Assembly (NCBI GenBank): GCA_013002175.1
Contig: JABDKP010000078.1
Span: 1 to 35,681, forward strand
DNA length: 35,681 bases
Direction: 5' to 3'
Source: Ilumatobacter sp.
Lineage (GTDB): Bacteria > Actinomycetota > Acidimicrobiia > Acidimicrobiales > Ilumatobacteraceae
Each line of letters begins with the position of its first letter. The first letter of the stretch is position 1. The notes beneath the pieces were generated by a model that saw nothing but the letters and a program-made list of their open reading frames with translations, did no database searches and was not told the DNA's origin. The position numbers were made by a program, and so were the translations under genes. Positions 26,222 through 35,140 of this stretch are shown here, one piece after another.

Positions 26222-29179
26222 ATGACTGACGACCTGAAGCACCCGGGCGCGTCCGAGCCCCCCGGGGACGAGTTCGCTGACTGGTTCGATCGGGAGTTCG
26301 CGCCGGACGAGCGGTCGACCGGCGAGCGTTCGGTGACCGCTCCGACGTGGTCGCCACCGACCCAGGTCGACGACGGCGAGGCCACCGCGGACGTGCTCGT
26401 GCTCGATGAGGTCGATGCGGACGACCTCGTCGCCGACCCCGTCGTCGCACCGTGGTCACAGCGCGCCATGCGCCGGGTCGTCCGCCGGCCGATGGCCTGG
26501 TGGAACCGCGAGTGGACGAACGAGCGCGTCGTCCGGGTGCTGGTGACGTCGACCGCGCTGGTCACGACGACGGTGATCATGATGTTGATCGTCCACTTCA
26601 ACCCGCTGTCGCCCGGCCGTGACCTGCTGCTCGACGACACGACCCCGACCGGCGGCGACATGGGTGCACACGTGTGGGCGCCGGCATTCCTGCGCGACCA
26701 CTTCCTGCCCAACTTCCAGTTGAGCGGATGGAGCATGGACTGGTACGGCGGCCTGCCGCTCTACCGCTTCTACATGGTGATCCCGGCGCTGGCGATCGTG
26801 GCGCTCGACGCGGTGCCGTTCGTGCCGTACGGGGTGGCCTTCAAGATCGTCGCGGCCTCGGGGCTGCTGACGTTCCCGCTGGCGTGCTGGGCGTTCGGCC
26901 GGTTGGCCGCATTCCGCCACCCGATCCCCGAGCTGTTCGCGTTCGCCGGCCTCTGCTTCCTGCTCGACGAGAGTTTCGAGATCTACGGCGGCAACGTCAA
27001 GTCGACCATGGCGGGGGAGTACTCGTTCTCGATCGCGCTGACGCTCGCCGTGCTCGGCCTCGGTCTCCTCGCGCACGGCCTGCGCACCGGGCGGTTCCGC
27101 GTCTGGACGGCCGTCGTGCTGTCACTCGCCGCGGTCTCGCACGGCATCGTGCTGATCTTCGTCGCGGTCGGCGCGATCATCATCTCGCTGATGTGGTTCG
27201 ACCCTCGTCGGGCCTGGTTCGCGTTGACGACCGGCGTCACCACCGTGTTGCTGTCGGCGTGGTGGGTCGGACCCTTCCTGTTCGGCCATGAGTTCATGAC
27301 CGACATGAAGTACGGGTTCCGGCCGAGCGGCGCGAGCGACTCGTTCTGGGACATGTTCTTCCCGCTGACGCCGGTGCTCGACATCCTGATCACCGGGTTC
27401 GCGATCGTCGGCTTCGTCGCGATGATCGTGCGCCGCCACCTCACGGGTGCTGCGCTGGGGCTGATCACGCTCGCGTTCGTCGCACTCGTCTACGTCACCC
27501 GCGACAGCCTCCCGGGCATCGGGCTGCTGTGGAATCCCCGGCTGCTGCCGTTCGTGTACCTGCTGCGGTACATGCTGATGGTGATCGGCGCCCTCGAGGT
27601 GATCACGTGGTTCGTCAATGCTGCCCGGCAGCGGTTGGCGACGGCGGAACTGACGGCGTTCGGCAGCGCAGCATCGCTGGGCGTCATCGGGCTGTCGTGC
27701 CTGACCGTGTTCGGCTTCATGTACGAGACGCTGCCCTTCGACGGTCGGGTCACCGAGGGCGACACCCAGGTGTACGCGTGGGGCCCGATCCGCAAGCCGG
27801 TGCCGTCGGGGACCGACTACCGCAGCCGGGCGGTGGCCGACGGCTGGACGCGTTACAACTGGGGTGGGTACGAGGCGCGCACGCTGTATCCGGAGTACCA
27901 CCAGGTCGTCACCACGATGGGCGACATCGGCGAGAACCGGGGCTGCGGTCGGGCGCTGTGGGAGAACAACTCCGAGAACGGCCAGTACGGCACGACGATG
28001 GCGCTGATGCTGCTGCCGCACTGGACCGACGGCTGCATCGGATCGATGGAGGGGCTGTTCTTCGAGGCGTCGGGGACGACGCCGTATCACTTCCTCACCG
28101 CCGCGGCGATGTCCGAGCAGTCGTCGAACCCGGTGCGCGAACTGCGGTACACCAACAACGATGCCGATGTCGGCGTGCAGCACATGCTCGACCTCGGTGT
28201 GCGGTACGTGATGTTGCGCACCGATCCCGCCAAGGCCGAGGCGGCTCGACACGACGGTCTGCAGTTCATCACGACGTCGGCCCCGTGGGACATCTACGAG
28301 GTGTCCGGGTCCCGCATCGTCGAGCCGCTCACCGTGCAGCCGGTCGTGGTCAACGGTCGGGGCGGCGACCAGCGCGAGCGCAACCTCGAGTTGGGCACGA
28401 GTTGGTTCCAGCGTCGCGACGACTGGCCGGCGATTCCGGCGGACGATGGTCCGGACGACTGGCAGCGGATCGATGTCGAGATCGACCTCGACGCTCGCGT
28501 TGGCGAGCCGGGCGACCGCAGCCGCAACGTCGACTACGTTTCGCCGGTCGACGAGATCCGCTCCGTTGCGCTTCCGCCGGTCGATGTCAGCGACGTTCGG
28601 ATGGGCCAGCAATCGGTCTCCTTCCGCGTCGACCAGGTCGGCGTCCCGGTCCTCGTGCGGGTGAGCTACTTCCCGAACTGGAACGTCAACGGCGCCGACG
28701 GGCCCTATCGGGTGTCACCGAACCACATGCTCGTGATCCCGACCTCGGACGAGGTGCGGCTCACGTACGACCGGTCGACGCTCGACTGGTTCTTCTACGC
28801 CCTCACGGCACTCGCAATTGGGCTCTGTGTCCTGTGGCGCCGTCGCGGCGACCTCGACATGCGCGGCGAGTCACCCTCGTGGAGGCGTCGCGATCTCGCG
28901 ACCGCTGGGGAGGTCCCCGTCGGCGGAATCGGCGACGCCGACGTGGGCGACGTCAACGTCGTGCCGGACGTCTGGACGCCGTCGCAGCCGCCGGATCCGA
29001 CGCCGATGTACCTCGATCAGCCGGACGTCGACGTGGACGCCGGCGACGCGACCCGGCCGTCCGACATCGTGATCGACACGACCCCGTCGGGCGAGCGCGC
29101 GCGGACAAATGTCAGACCGGATGTCGAGAACATCGCTGACCAGGGTGATCGCAGCGATCCGTTGCCGCCGCCCGGCTGA
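26222..29179 (+). CDS. Large multi-pass membrane protein, PTPS-related / GT-C-like family
   Basis: A 985-residue protein of unclear function. A disordered acidic N-terminus (1-80) precedes about 12 membrane segments (roughly 100 to 520). The first exported loop contains TGGDMGAHVWAPAFLRDH and SGWSMDWYGGLPLYRFY, a pattern I associate with the '6-pyruvoyl-tetrahydropterin synthase-related' membrane family and with GT-C transferases, where an acidic residue in this loop is catalytic. A large exported domain (about 520-850) ends in VSYFPNWNVNGADGPYRV, as in YfhO-like proteins. A final helix (about 860-880) and an Asp/Pro-rich tail follow. CATGAT lies 11 nt before the ATG and GAGGGGG 4 nt before it. 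Proximity to manB suggests use of a polyprenyl-phosphate mannose donor, but this is an inference. Confidence 0.8.
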   Translation: MTDDLKHPGASEPPGDEFADWFDREFAPDERSTGERSVTAPTWSPPTQVDDGEATADVLVLDEVDADDLVADPVVAPWSQRAMRRVVRRPMAWWNREWTNERVVRVLVTSTALVTTTVIMMLIVHFNPLSPGRDLLLDDTTPTGGDMGAHVWAPAFLRDHFLPNFQLSGWSMDWYGGLPLYRFYMVIPALAIVALDAVPFVPYGVAFKIVAASGLLTFPLACWAFGRLAAFRHPIPELFAFAGLCFLLDESFEIYGGNVKSTMAGEYSFSIALTLAVLGLGLLAHGLRTGRFRVWTAVVLSLAAVSHGIVLIFVAVGAIIISLMWFDPRRAWFALTTGVTTVLLSAWWVGPFLFGHEFMTDMKYGFRPSGASDSFWDMFFPLTPVLDILITGFAIVGFVAMIVRRHLTGAALGLITLAFVALVYVTRDSLPGIGLLWNPRLLPFVYLLRYMLMVIGALEVITWFVNAARQRLATAELTAFGSAASLGVIGLSCLTVFGFMYETLPFDGRVTEGDTQVYAWGPIRKPVPSGTDYRSRAVADGWTRYNWGGYEARTLYPEYHQVVTTMGDIGENRGCGRALWENNSENGQYGTTMALMLLPHWTDGCIGSMEGLFFEASGTTPYHFLTAAAMSEQSSNPVRELRYTNNDADVGVQHMLDLGVRYVMLRTDPAKAEAARHDGLQFITTSAPWDIYEVSGSRIVEPLTVQPVVVNGRGGDQRERNLELGTSWFQRRDDWPAIPADDGPDDWQRIDVEIDLDARVGEPGDRSRNVDYVSPVDEIRSVALPPVDVSDVRMGQQSVSFRVDQVGVPVLVRVSYFPNWNVNGADGPYRVSPNHMLVIPTSDEVRLTYDRSTLDWFFYALTALAIGLCVLWRRRGDLDMRGESPSWRRRDLATAGEVPVGGIGDADVGDVNVVPDVWTPSQPPDPTPMYLDQPDVDVDAGDATRPSDIVIDTTPSGERARTNVRPDVENIADQGDRSDPLPPPG

Positions 29180-29219
29180 GACGGCCCCGACCATCGATCG
29201 ACGCGCCGATCGCCTTCGA

Positions 29220-29225
29220 TAGCCT
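29220..29225 (+). promoter_or_regulatory. -10 box TAGCCT for manB
   Basis: TAGCCT ends 9 nt before ATG 29235. The same hexamer stands before the genes at 5960 and 13489. Confidence 0.5.
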
Positions 29226-29234
29226 GCCGCCCTC

Positions 29235-30599
29235 ATGTCTGTGCTCGATCAGATCGTCAAGGCCTACGACATCCGGGGGACGGTGCCCGAGCAGCTCGAT
29301 GCGGCCACGGCCCACGCACTCGGGGTCGGGTTCGCCGACTTCGTCCGCAGCTCGTCGACGGCTGACCGGGTCGTGATCGTCCGCGACATGCGTCCGTCCG
29401 GTCCGGCGTTCGTCGAGGCATTCTCCCGCGGCGTCGTCGGGCGCGGTCTCGATGTCGTCGATCTCGGCCTCGGATCGACCGATCTGATGTACTACGCGTC
29501 CGGTGTTCTGGACGCTCCCGGCGCGATGTTCACGGCGTCGCACAATCCGGCCGGCTACAACGGCATCAAGCTCTGCGCGGCCGGCGCGCGCCCGGTGGGC
29601 ATCGACACGGGGTTGACCGAGGTCCAGCGCCACGCCCAGGCGGTGCTCGACGGACACGGGCCTGCTCCCGTCGCCGTGCCCGGCACCCGTACCGAGCGGA
29701 GCATGCTCGACGAGTTCGCCGAGCACGTGCTCACCTTCGTCGACGTCGACGACATCGGGCCGATGCGAGTGGTTGCGGACACCGCCAACGGGATGGGCGG
29801 CCTCGTCGTGCCGGCCGTGCTCGGACGGATCCCGACCGTCGAGTTCGAGATCATGTACCCCGAACTCGACGGGACGTTCCCGAACCATCCCGCAGACCCG
29901 CTGCAGCCCGCCAACCAACGCGACCTCCGGGCGCGCGTCGTCTCCGGCGGTTTCGACATCGGGCTCGCCTTCGACGGCGACGCCGACCGCGTCTTCGTCG
30001 TCGACGAGCGAGGCGAGGGCCTCAGCGGCTCGACGACCACCGCACTGCTCGCGGTGTCGGCCCTGCGCCAGCATCCCGGGGCAACGATCCTGCACAACCT
30101 GATCTGCTCGCGGGCGGTGCCCGAGGTCGTCCACGAGCACGGCGGCGTCCCCGTGCGGACGCGGGTGGGGCACTCGTTCATCAAGCAGGTGATGGCCGAG
30201 ACGGGCGCCGTGTTCGGCGGAGAACATTCCGCGCACTACTACTTCGCGCGCAACTTCAACGCCGACAGTGGCCTGATCGCGTCGCTGATCGTGATGGCGG
30301 AGGCCGGCCGGTCCGCCGAACCGCTGTCGGTCGTTCGCAAGGCGTTCGAGCGGTACTCGGCCAGCGGCGAGATCAACACCCAGGTCGACGACGCGGATGC
30401 GGTGATCGAGCGGGTCAGTCGCGAGTTCTCCGACCGCGACCAGGATCGCCTGGACGGCCTCACCGTCGACTGTGGCGACTGGTGGTTCAACCTTCGCCCG
30501 TCGAACACCGAACCGCTGTTGCGGCTCAACCTGGAGGCTCCCTCGCGGGAGCACTGCGACGAGCGCGTCGAGCAACTGCTCGACCTGATCACCGCCTGA
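29235..30599 (+). CDS. manB: Phosphomannomutase / phosphoglucomutase
   Basis: Interconverts Man-6-P and Man-1-P, feeding the ManC-type enzyme and hence GDP-mannose and GDP-fucose. The 454-residue length is normal for the family. The start AYDIRGTVPEQL is the substrate-loop signature. The phosphoserine loop is TASHNPAGYNGIK with catalytic Ser102. The metal site is DGDADR (247-252). The sugar-specificity loop is GGEHSAHYYF, and the phosphate-binding end is RPSNTEPLLRLNLEA. GEHSAH fits mannomutases, though dual mannose/glucose activity is common. The order manB then Trm112-like gene is conserved in actinobacteria; the SIS-domain gene and manA that often follow are missing here. Confidence 0.94.
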   Translation: MSVLDQIVKAYDIRGTVPEQLDAATAHALGVGFADFVRSSSTADRVVIVRDMRPSGPAFVEAFSRGVVGRGLDVVDLGLGSTDLMYYASGVLDAPGAMFTASHNPAGYNGIKLCAAGARPVGIDTGLTEVQRHAQAVLDGHGPAPVAVPGTRTERSMLDEFAEHVLTFVDVDDIGPMRVVADTANGMGGLVVPAVLGRIPTVEFEIMYPELDGTFPNHPADPLQPANQRDLRARVVSGGFDIGLAFDGDADRVFVVDERGEGLSGSTTTALLAVSALRQHPGATILHNLICSRAVPEVVHEHGGVPVRTRVGHSFIKQVMAETGAVFGGEHSAHYYFARNFNADSGLIASLIVMAEAGRSAEPLSVVRKAFERYSASGEINTQVDDADAVIERVSREFSDRDQDRLDGLTVDCGDWWFNLRPSNTEPLLRLNLEAPSREHCDERVEQLLDLITA

Positions 30600-30628
30600 T
30601 CGCCACCAGATCGCCACCAGATCGCCAC
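30598..30628 (+). repeat. Three 11-bp direct repeats GATCGCCACCA between manB and the Trm112-like gene
   Basis: Starting within the manB stop, GATCGCCACCA occurs twice, followed by GATCGCCAC as a truncated third copy. The 11-bp period is one helical turn and the set ends just before the -10 box at 30636. Confidence 0.8.
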
Positions 30629-30635
30629 GGACCCG

Positions 30636-30641
30636 TACGCT
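30636..30641 (+). promoter_or_regulatory. -10 box TACGCT for the Trm112-like gene
   Basis: TACGCT ends 6 nt before ATG 30648 and overlaps the region of an upstream GTG (30642), which makes the ATG the better start. Confidence 0.55.
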
Positions 30642-30647
30642 GTGCGC

Positions 30648-30881
30648 ATGGCTCTGTCTCCCACGTTGCTCGAGATCCTCGCCTGTCCCGAGGACAAAGG
30701 TCCGCTGTACTACCTCGAGGCCGAGTCAGCGCTGTACAACCCGAGGCTGCACCGGCGCTACGAGATCCGTGACGACATCCCGGTGATGCTGATCGACGAG
30801 GCGGCGACGGTCGACGATGCCGAGCACGACCGGCTGATGGCGATCATCGACGAGCGCGGCATCGCTCCCACGTTCGGCTGA
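30648..30881 (+). CDS. Trm112-family / UPF0434-like small protein
   Basis: A 77-residue protein. LSPTLLEILACPEDKGPLYY and the end RYEIRDDIPVMLIDEAATV match the Trm112/YcaR fold, in which Trm112 activates methyltransferases in other organisms. The zinc-ribbon cysteines are mostly missing: the first CPxC reads CPEDKGPL and the second pair is replaced by ALYNPRLHRRY, leaving a single Cys. As I recall, this is usual for the actinobacterial members encoded beside manB, so it is probably a functional, metal-free variant and not a decayed gene. The last 20 residues form an extra acidic helix. Confidence 0.87.
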   Translation: MALSPTLLEILACPEDKGPLYYLEAESALYNPRLHRRYEIRDDIPVMLIDEAATVDDAEHDRLMAIIDERGIAPTFG

Positions 30882-31058
30882 GGACCCGACGGGCCGACCG
30901 CGGTGCCCGCGCCGGCCGTTGTCGGATTCTTCACCACTCCGATCGTCGCGTCGCGTGCTCAAGATGGCCGGGAAAGTGCCGATGAAGTGGTCGAGGACGG
31001 CACGCGGAGCACCTCGCTTCGCGATCGGCGCCGACATGGAGTCTGCTGGTAGATAGGT

Positions 31059-31064
31059 TACGAT
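31059..31064 (+). promoter_or_regulatory. -10 box TACGAT for the RILDTR-repeat gene
   Basis: TACGAT ends 7 nt before ATG 31072 and only 4 nt before GTG 31069, so the ATG is preferred. The rest of the 190-base gap from 30882 shows no terminator or other clear signal. Confidence 0.5.
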
Positions 31065-31071
31065 TGACGTG

Positions 31072-32541
31072 ATGAGCCACCCACACTGGACACGACGACT
31101 GCTTGGCGCGCTCTTGGCGTGTGCTGCTGTGCTCACGGTGGCGGGGCCGTCAGGATCGCCCGCCGTGGTGTCGGCCGACACCGTCGATCCGGGCGGCGAG
31201 TTCCACCCGCTCGATCCCGATCGCATCCTCGACACCCGCCCCGAGCAGGGCGAGTACGACGTCGCGCCGCTCGGCGTCAAGACCGCCGGCAAGGCCACCG
31301 CGACCGGCGGCACCGAGGGCGAGTTCGTGTTCGATCCGCTCGGTCGGGGCGGCCTGCCCACCGACGCCGCCGACGTGCTGGCCGTCGTCATGACGATCAC
31401 GATCACCGAGCCATCGCACGACGGATACCTCTCGGTGTACCCGACGGGGTACGAGTTCGGCGGCGGCGGCGGCGAGGACATCTCGGCGTTGTTGACGTTC
31501 GGCAAGGGTGACAACGTGCCGAACTTGGCGATCGTCGGCCTCGGCGACGGCGGCACGATGACGTTCAACTCGAACATGACCGAGCAGGGCACCTACCACG
31601 TCGTCGTCGACGTGTTCGGCTGGATCTCGACGTCGAACTACGGCGTCGGTGGCTCACGCCTCGAGCTCGTCGACCCCGGCCGCATCCTCGACACCCGGTC
31701 GCTGCCCAACCCACGCGGGAGCGGCGTTTCGCTGCAGGCAGGCGACACGATGGTCCTGCCGATCCGCGGCGTGGACGCGGTGAGCCCGGCGCAGCCCGAC
31801 ATCGTCCCTGACGACCCGGCGGTCACCGCGGTGCTGGTCAACATCGCACTGGTCAACCAGAATCCGACGAGTGCGGACACGTTCGTGTCGATCACCCCGC
31901 GACCACTGACGCCGGGATCGCCGCGAACCGCGAACTCGCTCGTCAAACCGGGCGGCATCCACGCCAATACGACGATCATCCCGGTCGACCCACTGACCGG
32001 CAATGTGGCGATCTACAACAACCTGGGCGAGCTCGACATCGTCATCGACATGCTCGGCTACTTCAAGTCCGGGGTCCCCGCAGCGACCAACCGCGGTCGC
32101 GTCGTGCCGCTCGAGGCGCCGTTCCGATCGTTCGACACCCGCAAGCCCGAGTTCGGCGATACGCCGCTCGGCCATGGCAGCTCCGAACAGTGGAGCTTCA
32201 AGAACTTCGCTGCGTCGGTCACGCTGAACCCCGGGCAGACGAATGAGCAGAAGAACCCGCCGCAGCAGGGTTTGATCGGTGACCTCTTCGCCGTCGATTT
32301 GCAGAAGCTGTACCCGACCGACGGCAACCAGCCCTCGTATCTGCAGCTGTACCCCGGCGGGCTCGCGACGCGGCCGCTCAGCGCCAACATCAACTTCTTC
32401 CCGGGTGAGGTCGTGCCGAACATGGCGCTCGTGCGCTACGGCACCAACGGCGCGGGCGACGACTACGTCATCGAGGCATACAACGACTACGGCTCGGTCG
32501 ACTACGTCCTCGACGTCTACGCCATCGTCCTCGACGACTGA
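31072..32541 (+). CDS. Secreted protein with three RILDTR-type beta modules
   Basis: A 489-residue exported protein with a classical Sec signal peptide (basic start, [16 protein letters not shown], likely cleavage after VVSA near residue 36). The mature part consists of three modules of about 150 residues. Each opens with [18 protein letters not shown] or FRSFDTRKP. Each then has a strand like [12 protein letters not shown], and a pair of strands like [13 protein letters not shown] / [21 protein letters not shown] / [11 protein letters not shown] or [10 protein letters not shown] / [12 protein letters not shown] recall such modules as frequent in Acidimicrobiia secreted proteins but know no function; a cell-surface binding or structural role is possible. 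It has no enzymatic motif and no sortase or other anchor. Confidence 0.82.
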   Translation: MSHPHWTRRLLGALLACAAVLTVAGPSGSPAVVSADTVDPGGEFHPLDPDRILDTRPEQGEYDVAPLGVKTAGKATATGGTEGEFVFDPLGRGGLPTDAADVLAVVMTITITEPSHDGYLSVYPTGYEFGGGGGEDISALLTFGKGDNVPNLAIVGLGDGGTMTFNSNMTEQGTYHVVVDVFGWISTSNYGVGGSRLELVDPGRILDTRSLPNPRGSGVSLQAGDTMVLPIRGVDAVSPAQPDIVPDDPAVTAVLVNIALVNQNPTSADTFVSITPRPLTPGSPRTANSLVKPGGIHANTTIIPVDPLTGNVAIYNNLGELDIVIDMLGYFKSGVPAATNRGRVVPLEAPFRSFDTRKPEFGDTPLGHGSSEQWSFKNFAASVTLNPGQTNEQKNPPQQGLIGDLFAVDLQKLYPTDGNQPSYLQLYPGGLATRPLSANINFFPGEVVPNMALVRYGTNGAGDDYVIEAYNDYGSVDYVLDVYAIVLDD

Positions 32542-32591
32542 TTCGTCCCCCGATCGTCGGCCGTCCCCGGCACGCATCGCGCGTCGCCGGG

Positions 32592-32597
32592 TACACT
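32592..32597 (+). promoter_or_regulatory. -10 box TACACT for ahcY, giving a leader of about 75 nt
   Basis: TACACT lies 83 nt before the ahcY ATG. No good -35 hexamer is visible. The leader that would start just after it begins with the hairpin at 32601-32630. Confidence 0.4.
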
Positions 32598-32600
32598 GGT

Positions 32601-32630
32601 CCGACCGAATCACCGGGCTGATTCGATCGG
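32601..32630 (+). promoter_or_regulatory. Stem-loop at the 5' end of the ahcY leader
   Basis: CGAATCA (32606-32612) pairs with TGATTCG (32619-32625) around a CCGGGC loop. After a one-base mismatch, CCGA (32601-32604) pairs with TCGG (32627-32630). It could stabilise the mRNA or act in regulation; it does not match the SAH riboswitch consensus as I know it. Confidence 0.55.
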
Positions 32631-32668
32631 TGCCTGCTGGCCCCGGCCCGGTTCTCCCACGAACCACC

Positions 32669-32673
32669 GGAGG
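32669..32673 (+). promoter_or_regulatory. Strong Shine-Dalgarno GGAGG for ahcY
   Basis: GGAGG is 7 nt before ATG 32681 and fixes that start against a long in-frame extension upstream. It is the clearest canonical ribosome-binding site in the window. Confidence 0.85.
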
Positions 32674-32680
32674 TATCACC

Positions 32681-34192
<1,512 letters not shown>

Positions 34193-34216
34193 GCCGTCCC
34201 TGGCTCCGCCCCGCAG

Positions 34217-34269
34217 GCGAACGCGTGAGGAAATTGCGCATCAGGTGCGCAACAACCTCACGCGTTCGC
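34217..34269. terminator. 53-nt two-stage palindrome between convergent ahcY and the YczE-like gene
   Basis: GCGAACGCGTGAGG (34217-34230) pairs perfectly with CCTCACGCGTTCGC (34256-34269). Inside, TTGCGCA (34234-34240) pairs with TGCGCAA (34246-34252) around TCAGG, with a symmetric 3x3 internal loop. No T-run follows in either direction, so it may be a bidirectional terminator without a U-tract, an mRNA 3'-end stabiliser, or a copy of a dispersed element. Confidence 0.75.
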
Positions 34270-34295
34270 TGGATGGGTGGGCTCGGCGGCGGCGG

Positions 34296-34982
34296 TCATG
34301 CGGGCGCGACGACCGTCGCGGGCGCCATCGTCAGCCGCGGGAGAAACACCTGTACGAGCGGGCCGATGCCGATCGCGAACACCGCGGTGCCGATGCCGAT
34401 CGCGCCTCCGAGCGCGATACCGACGGCGAGCACGATGATCTCGACCGACGTGCGCGCGGCGCGAATCGAGATCGAGTAGCTGCTGATGTGGCGCTTCGAC
34501 AGCCCGGTCATCAGGCCGTCACGCGGGCCCGGGCCGAGGCCCGCGCCGATGTAGTAGCCGGAGCCGAGGGCGGTGATCACGACGCCACCGACGACGAGCA
34601 GCAGGCGCGGCGCCAGCCGGTCGGTGTCGGGGATCAGCGGCAGGCTGATGTCGACGACGATGCCGATCACGACGGCGTTCAGGAGCGTGCCGAGGCCCGG
34701 CCGTTCCCGCAGCGGGATCCACAGCAGCAGCAGGGCGATGCCGGTGATGATCACGATGTTGCCCACCGAGATGCCCGTCAGGTCGCTGACGCCGGTGTGG
34801 AACACGTCCCACGGCGCGGCGCCGAGGTCGCTGTCGATCAGCATCGAGATCCCGATGCCGAACAGCACCAGCCCGAACACGCACCGCACCAACCGCTCGA
34901 CGGGCCGGTCGGGTGGGATGAACTGCGCCAGCGGCCGTGCCACGCCTGACCCGCCGCCGCGTGGCCAGACACCGTAGATCAC
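34296..34982 (-). CDS. YczE/YitT-type integral membrane protein
   Basis: A 228-residue membrane protein with about five to six helices. The segments FGLVLFGIGISMLIDSDLGAAPWDVFHTGVS and GSGYYIGAGLGPGPRDGLMTGLS are the duplicated glycine-proline signatures of the YczE (COG2364) family: a helix ending in LGxxPWD, and later LGPGPRDGL. Function is unknown in general; YczE of Bacillus influences surfactin production. Start GTG 34982 is supported by TATCGT 7 nt upstream. It is convergent with ahcY across the 53-nt palindrome and divergent from comF. Confidence 0.87.
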   Translation of the reverse strand: MIYGVWPRGGGSGVARPLAQFIPPDRPVERLVRCVFGLVLFGIGISMLIDSDLGAAPWDVFHTGVSDLTGISVGNIVIITGIALLLLWIPLRERPGLGTLLNAVVIGIVVDISLPLIPDTDRLAPRLLLVVGGVVITALGSGYYIGAGLGPGPRDGLMTGLSKRHISSYSISIRAARTSVEIIVLAVGIALGGAIGIGTAVFAIGIGPLVQVFLPRLTMAPATVVAPA

Positions 34983-34989
34983 GGAGACG

Positions 34990-34995
34990 ACGATA
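34990..34995 (-). promoter_or_regulatory. -10 box TATCGT for the YczE-like gene
   Basis: TATCGT on the minus strand is followed by 7 nt and then GTG 34982, consistent with a leaderless transcript. Confidence 0.5.
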
Positions 34996-35025
34996 TCGGC
35001 GCCGGTGGCAGGCGCGGAGCGCCGG

Positions 35026-35110
35026 CTCGGGCGGAGCCCGAGGACTCACAGTCCCCGGCTCCGCCGGGGCGGCGGCGAAGCCGCCGGTTGCGGCGCACAT
35101 CGCCGCAACC
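35026..35110. repeat. Five contiguous hairpins in a divergent promoter region
   Basis: Perfect stems abut without gaps: CTCGGGC-GGA-GCCCGAG (35026-35042), GGACT-CAC-AGTCC (35042-35054), CCCCGGC-TCC-GCCGGGG (35053-35069), CGGCGGC-GAA-GCCGCCG (35070-35086), and GGTTGCGGCG-CACAT-CGCCGCAACC (35086-35110). The first shares its 13-nt core CGGGC-GGA-GCCCG with the hairpins at 22712 and 22910. Confidence 0.88.
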
Positions 35111-35128
35111 ACTGTGACACCCCCTCGT

Positions 35129-35134
35129 CATGCT
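35129..35134 (+). promoter_or_regulatory. Possible -10 box CATGCT for comF
   Basis: CATGCT ends 6 nt before ATG 35141. The match is weaker than TANNNT, but the A at position 2 and T at position 6 and the spacing fit the pattern seen at other genes. Confidence 0.35.
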
Positions 35135-35140
35135 GGTCCC

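Noticed and set aside
27122..28612. 496-codon minus-strand frame opposite the large membrane protein
   Set aside because: Shadow frame with Arg/His/Asp-rich low-complexity product; the plus strand encodes coherent membrane helices.
30648..30881. Trm112-like gene as a pseudogene because its zinc cysteines are lost
   Set aside because: The rest of the fold is well kept, the frame is intact with its own promoter, and loss of these cysteines is, as I recall, common in the actinobacterial members.
32542..32680. SAH or SAM-IV riboswitch before ahcY
   Set aside because: The leader has a simple stem only. The conserved core sequences of those riboswitches, as I know them, are not present; a covariance search would settle it.
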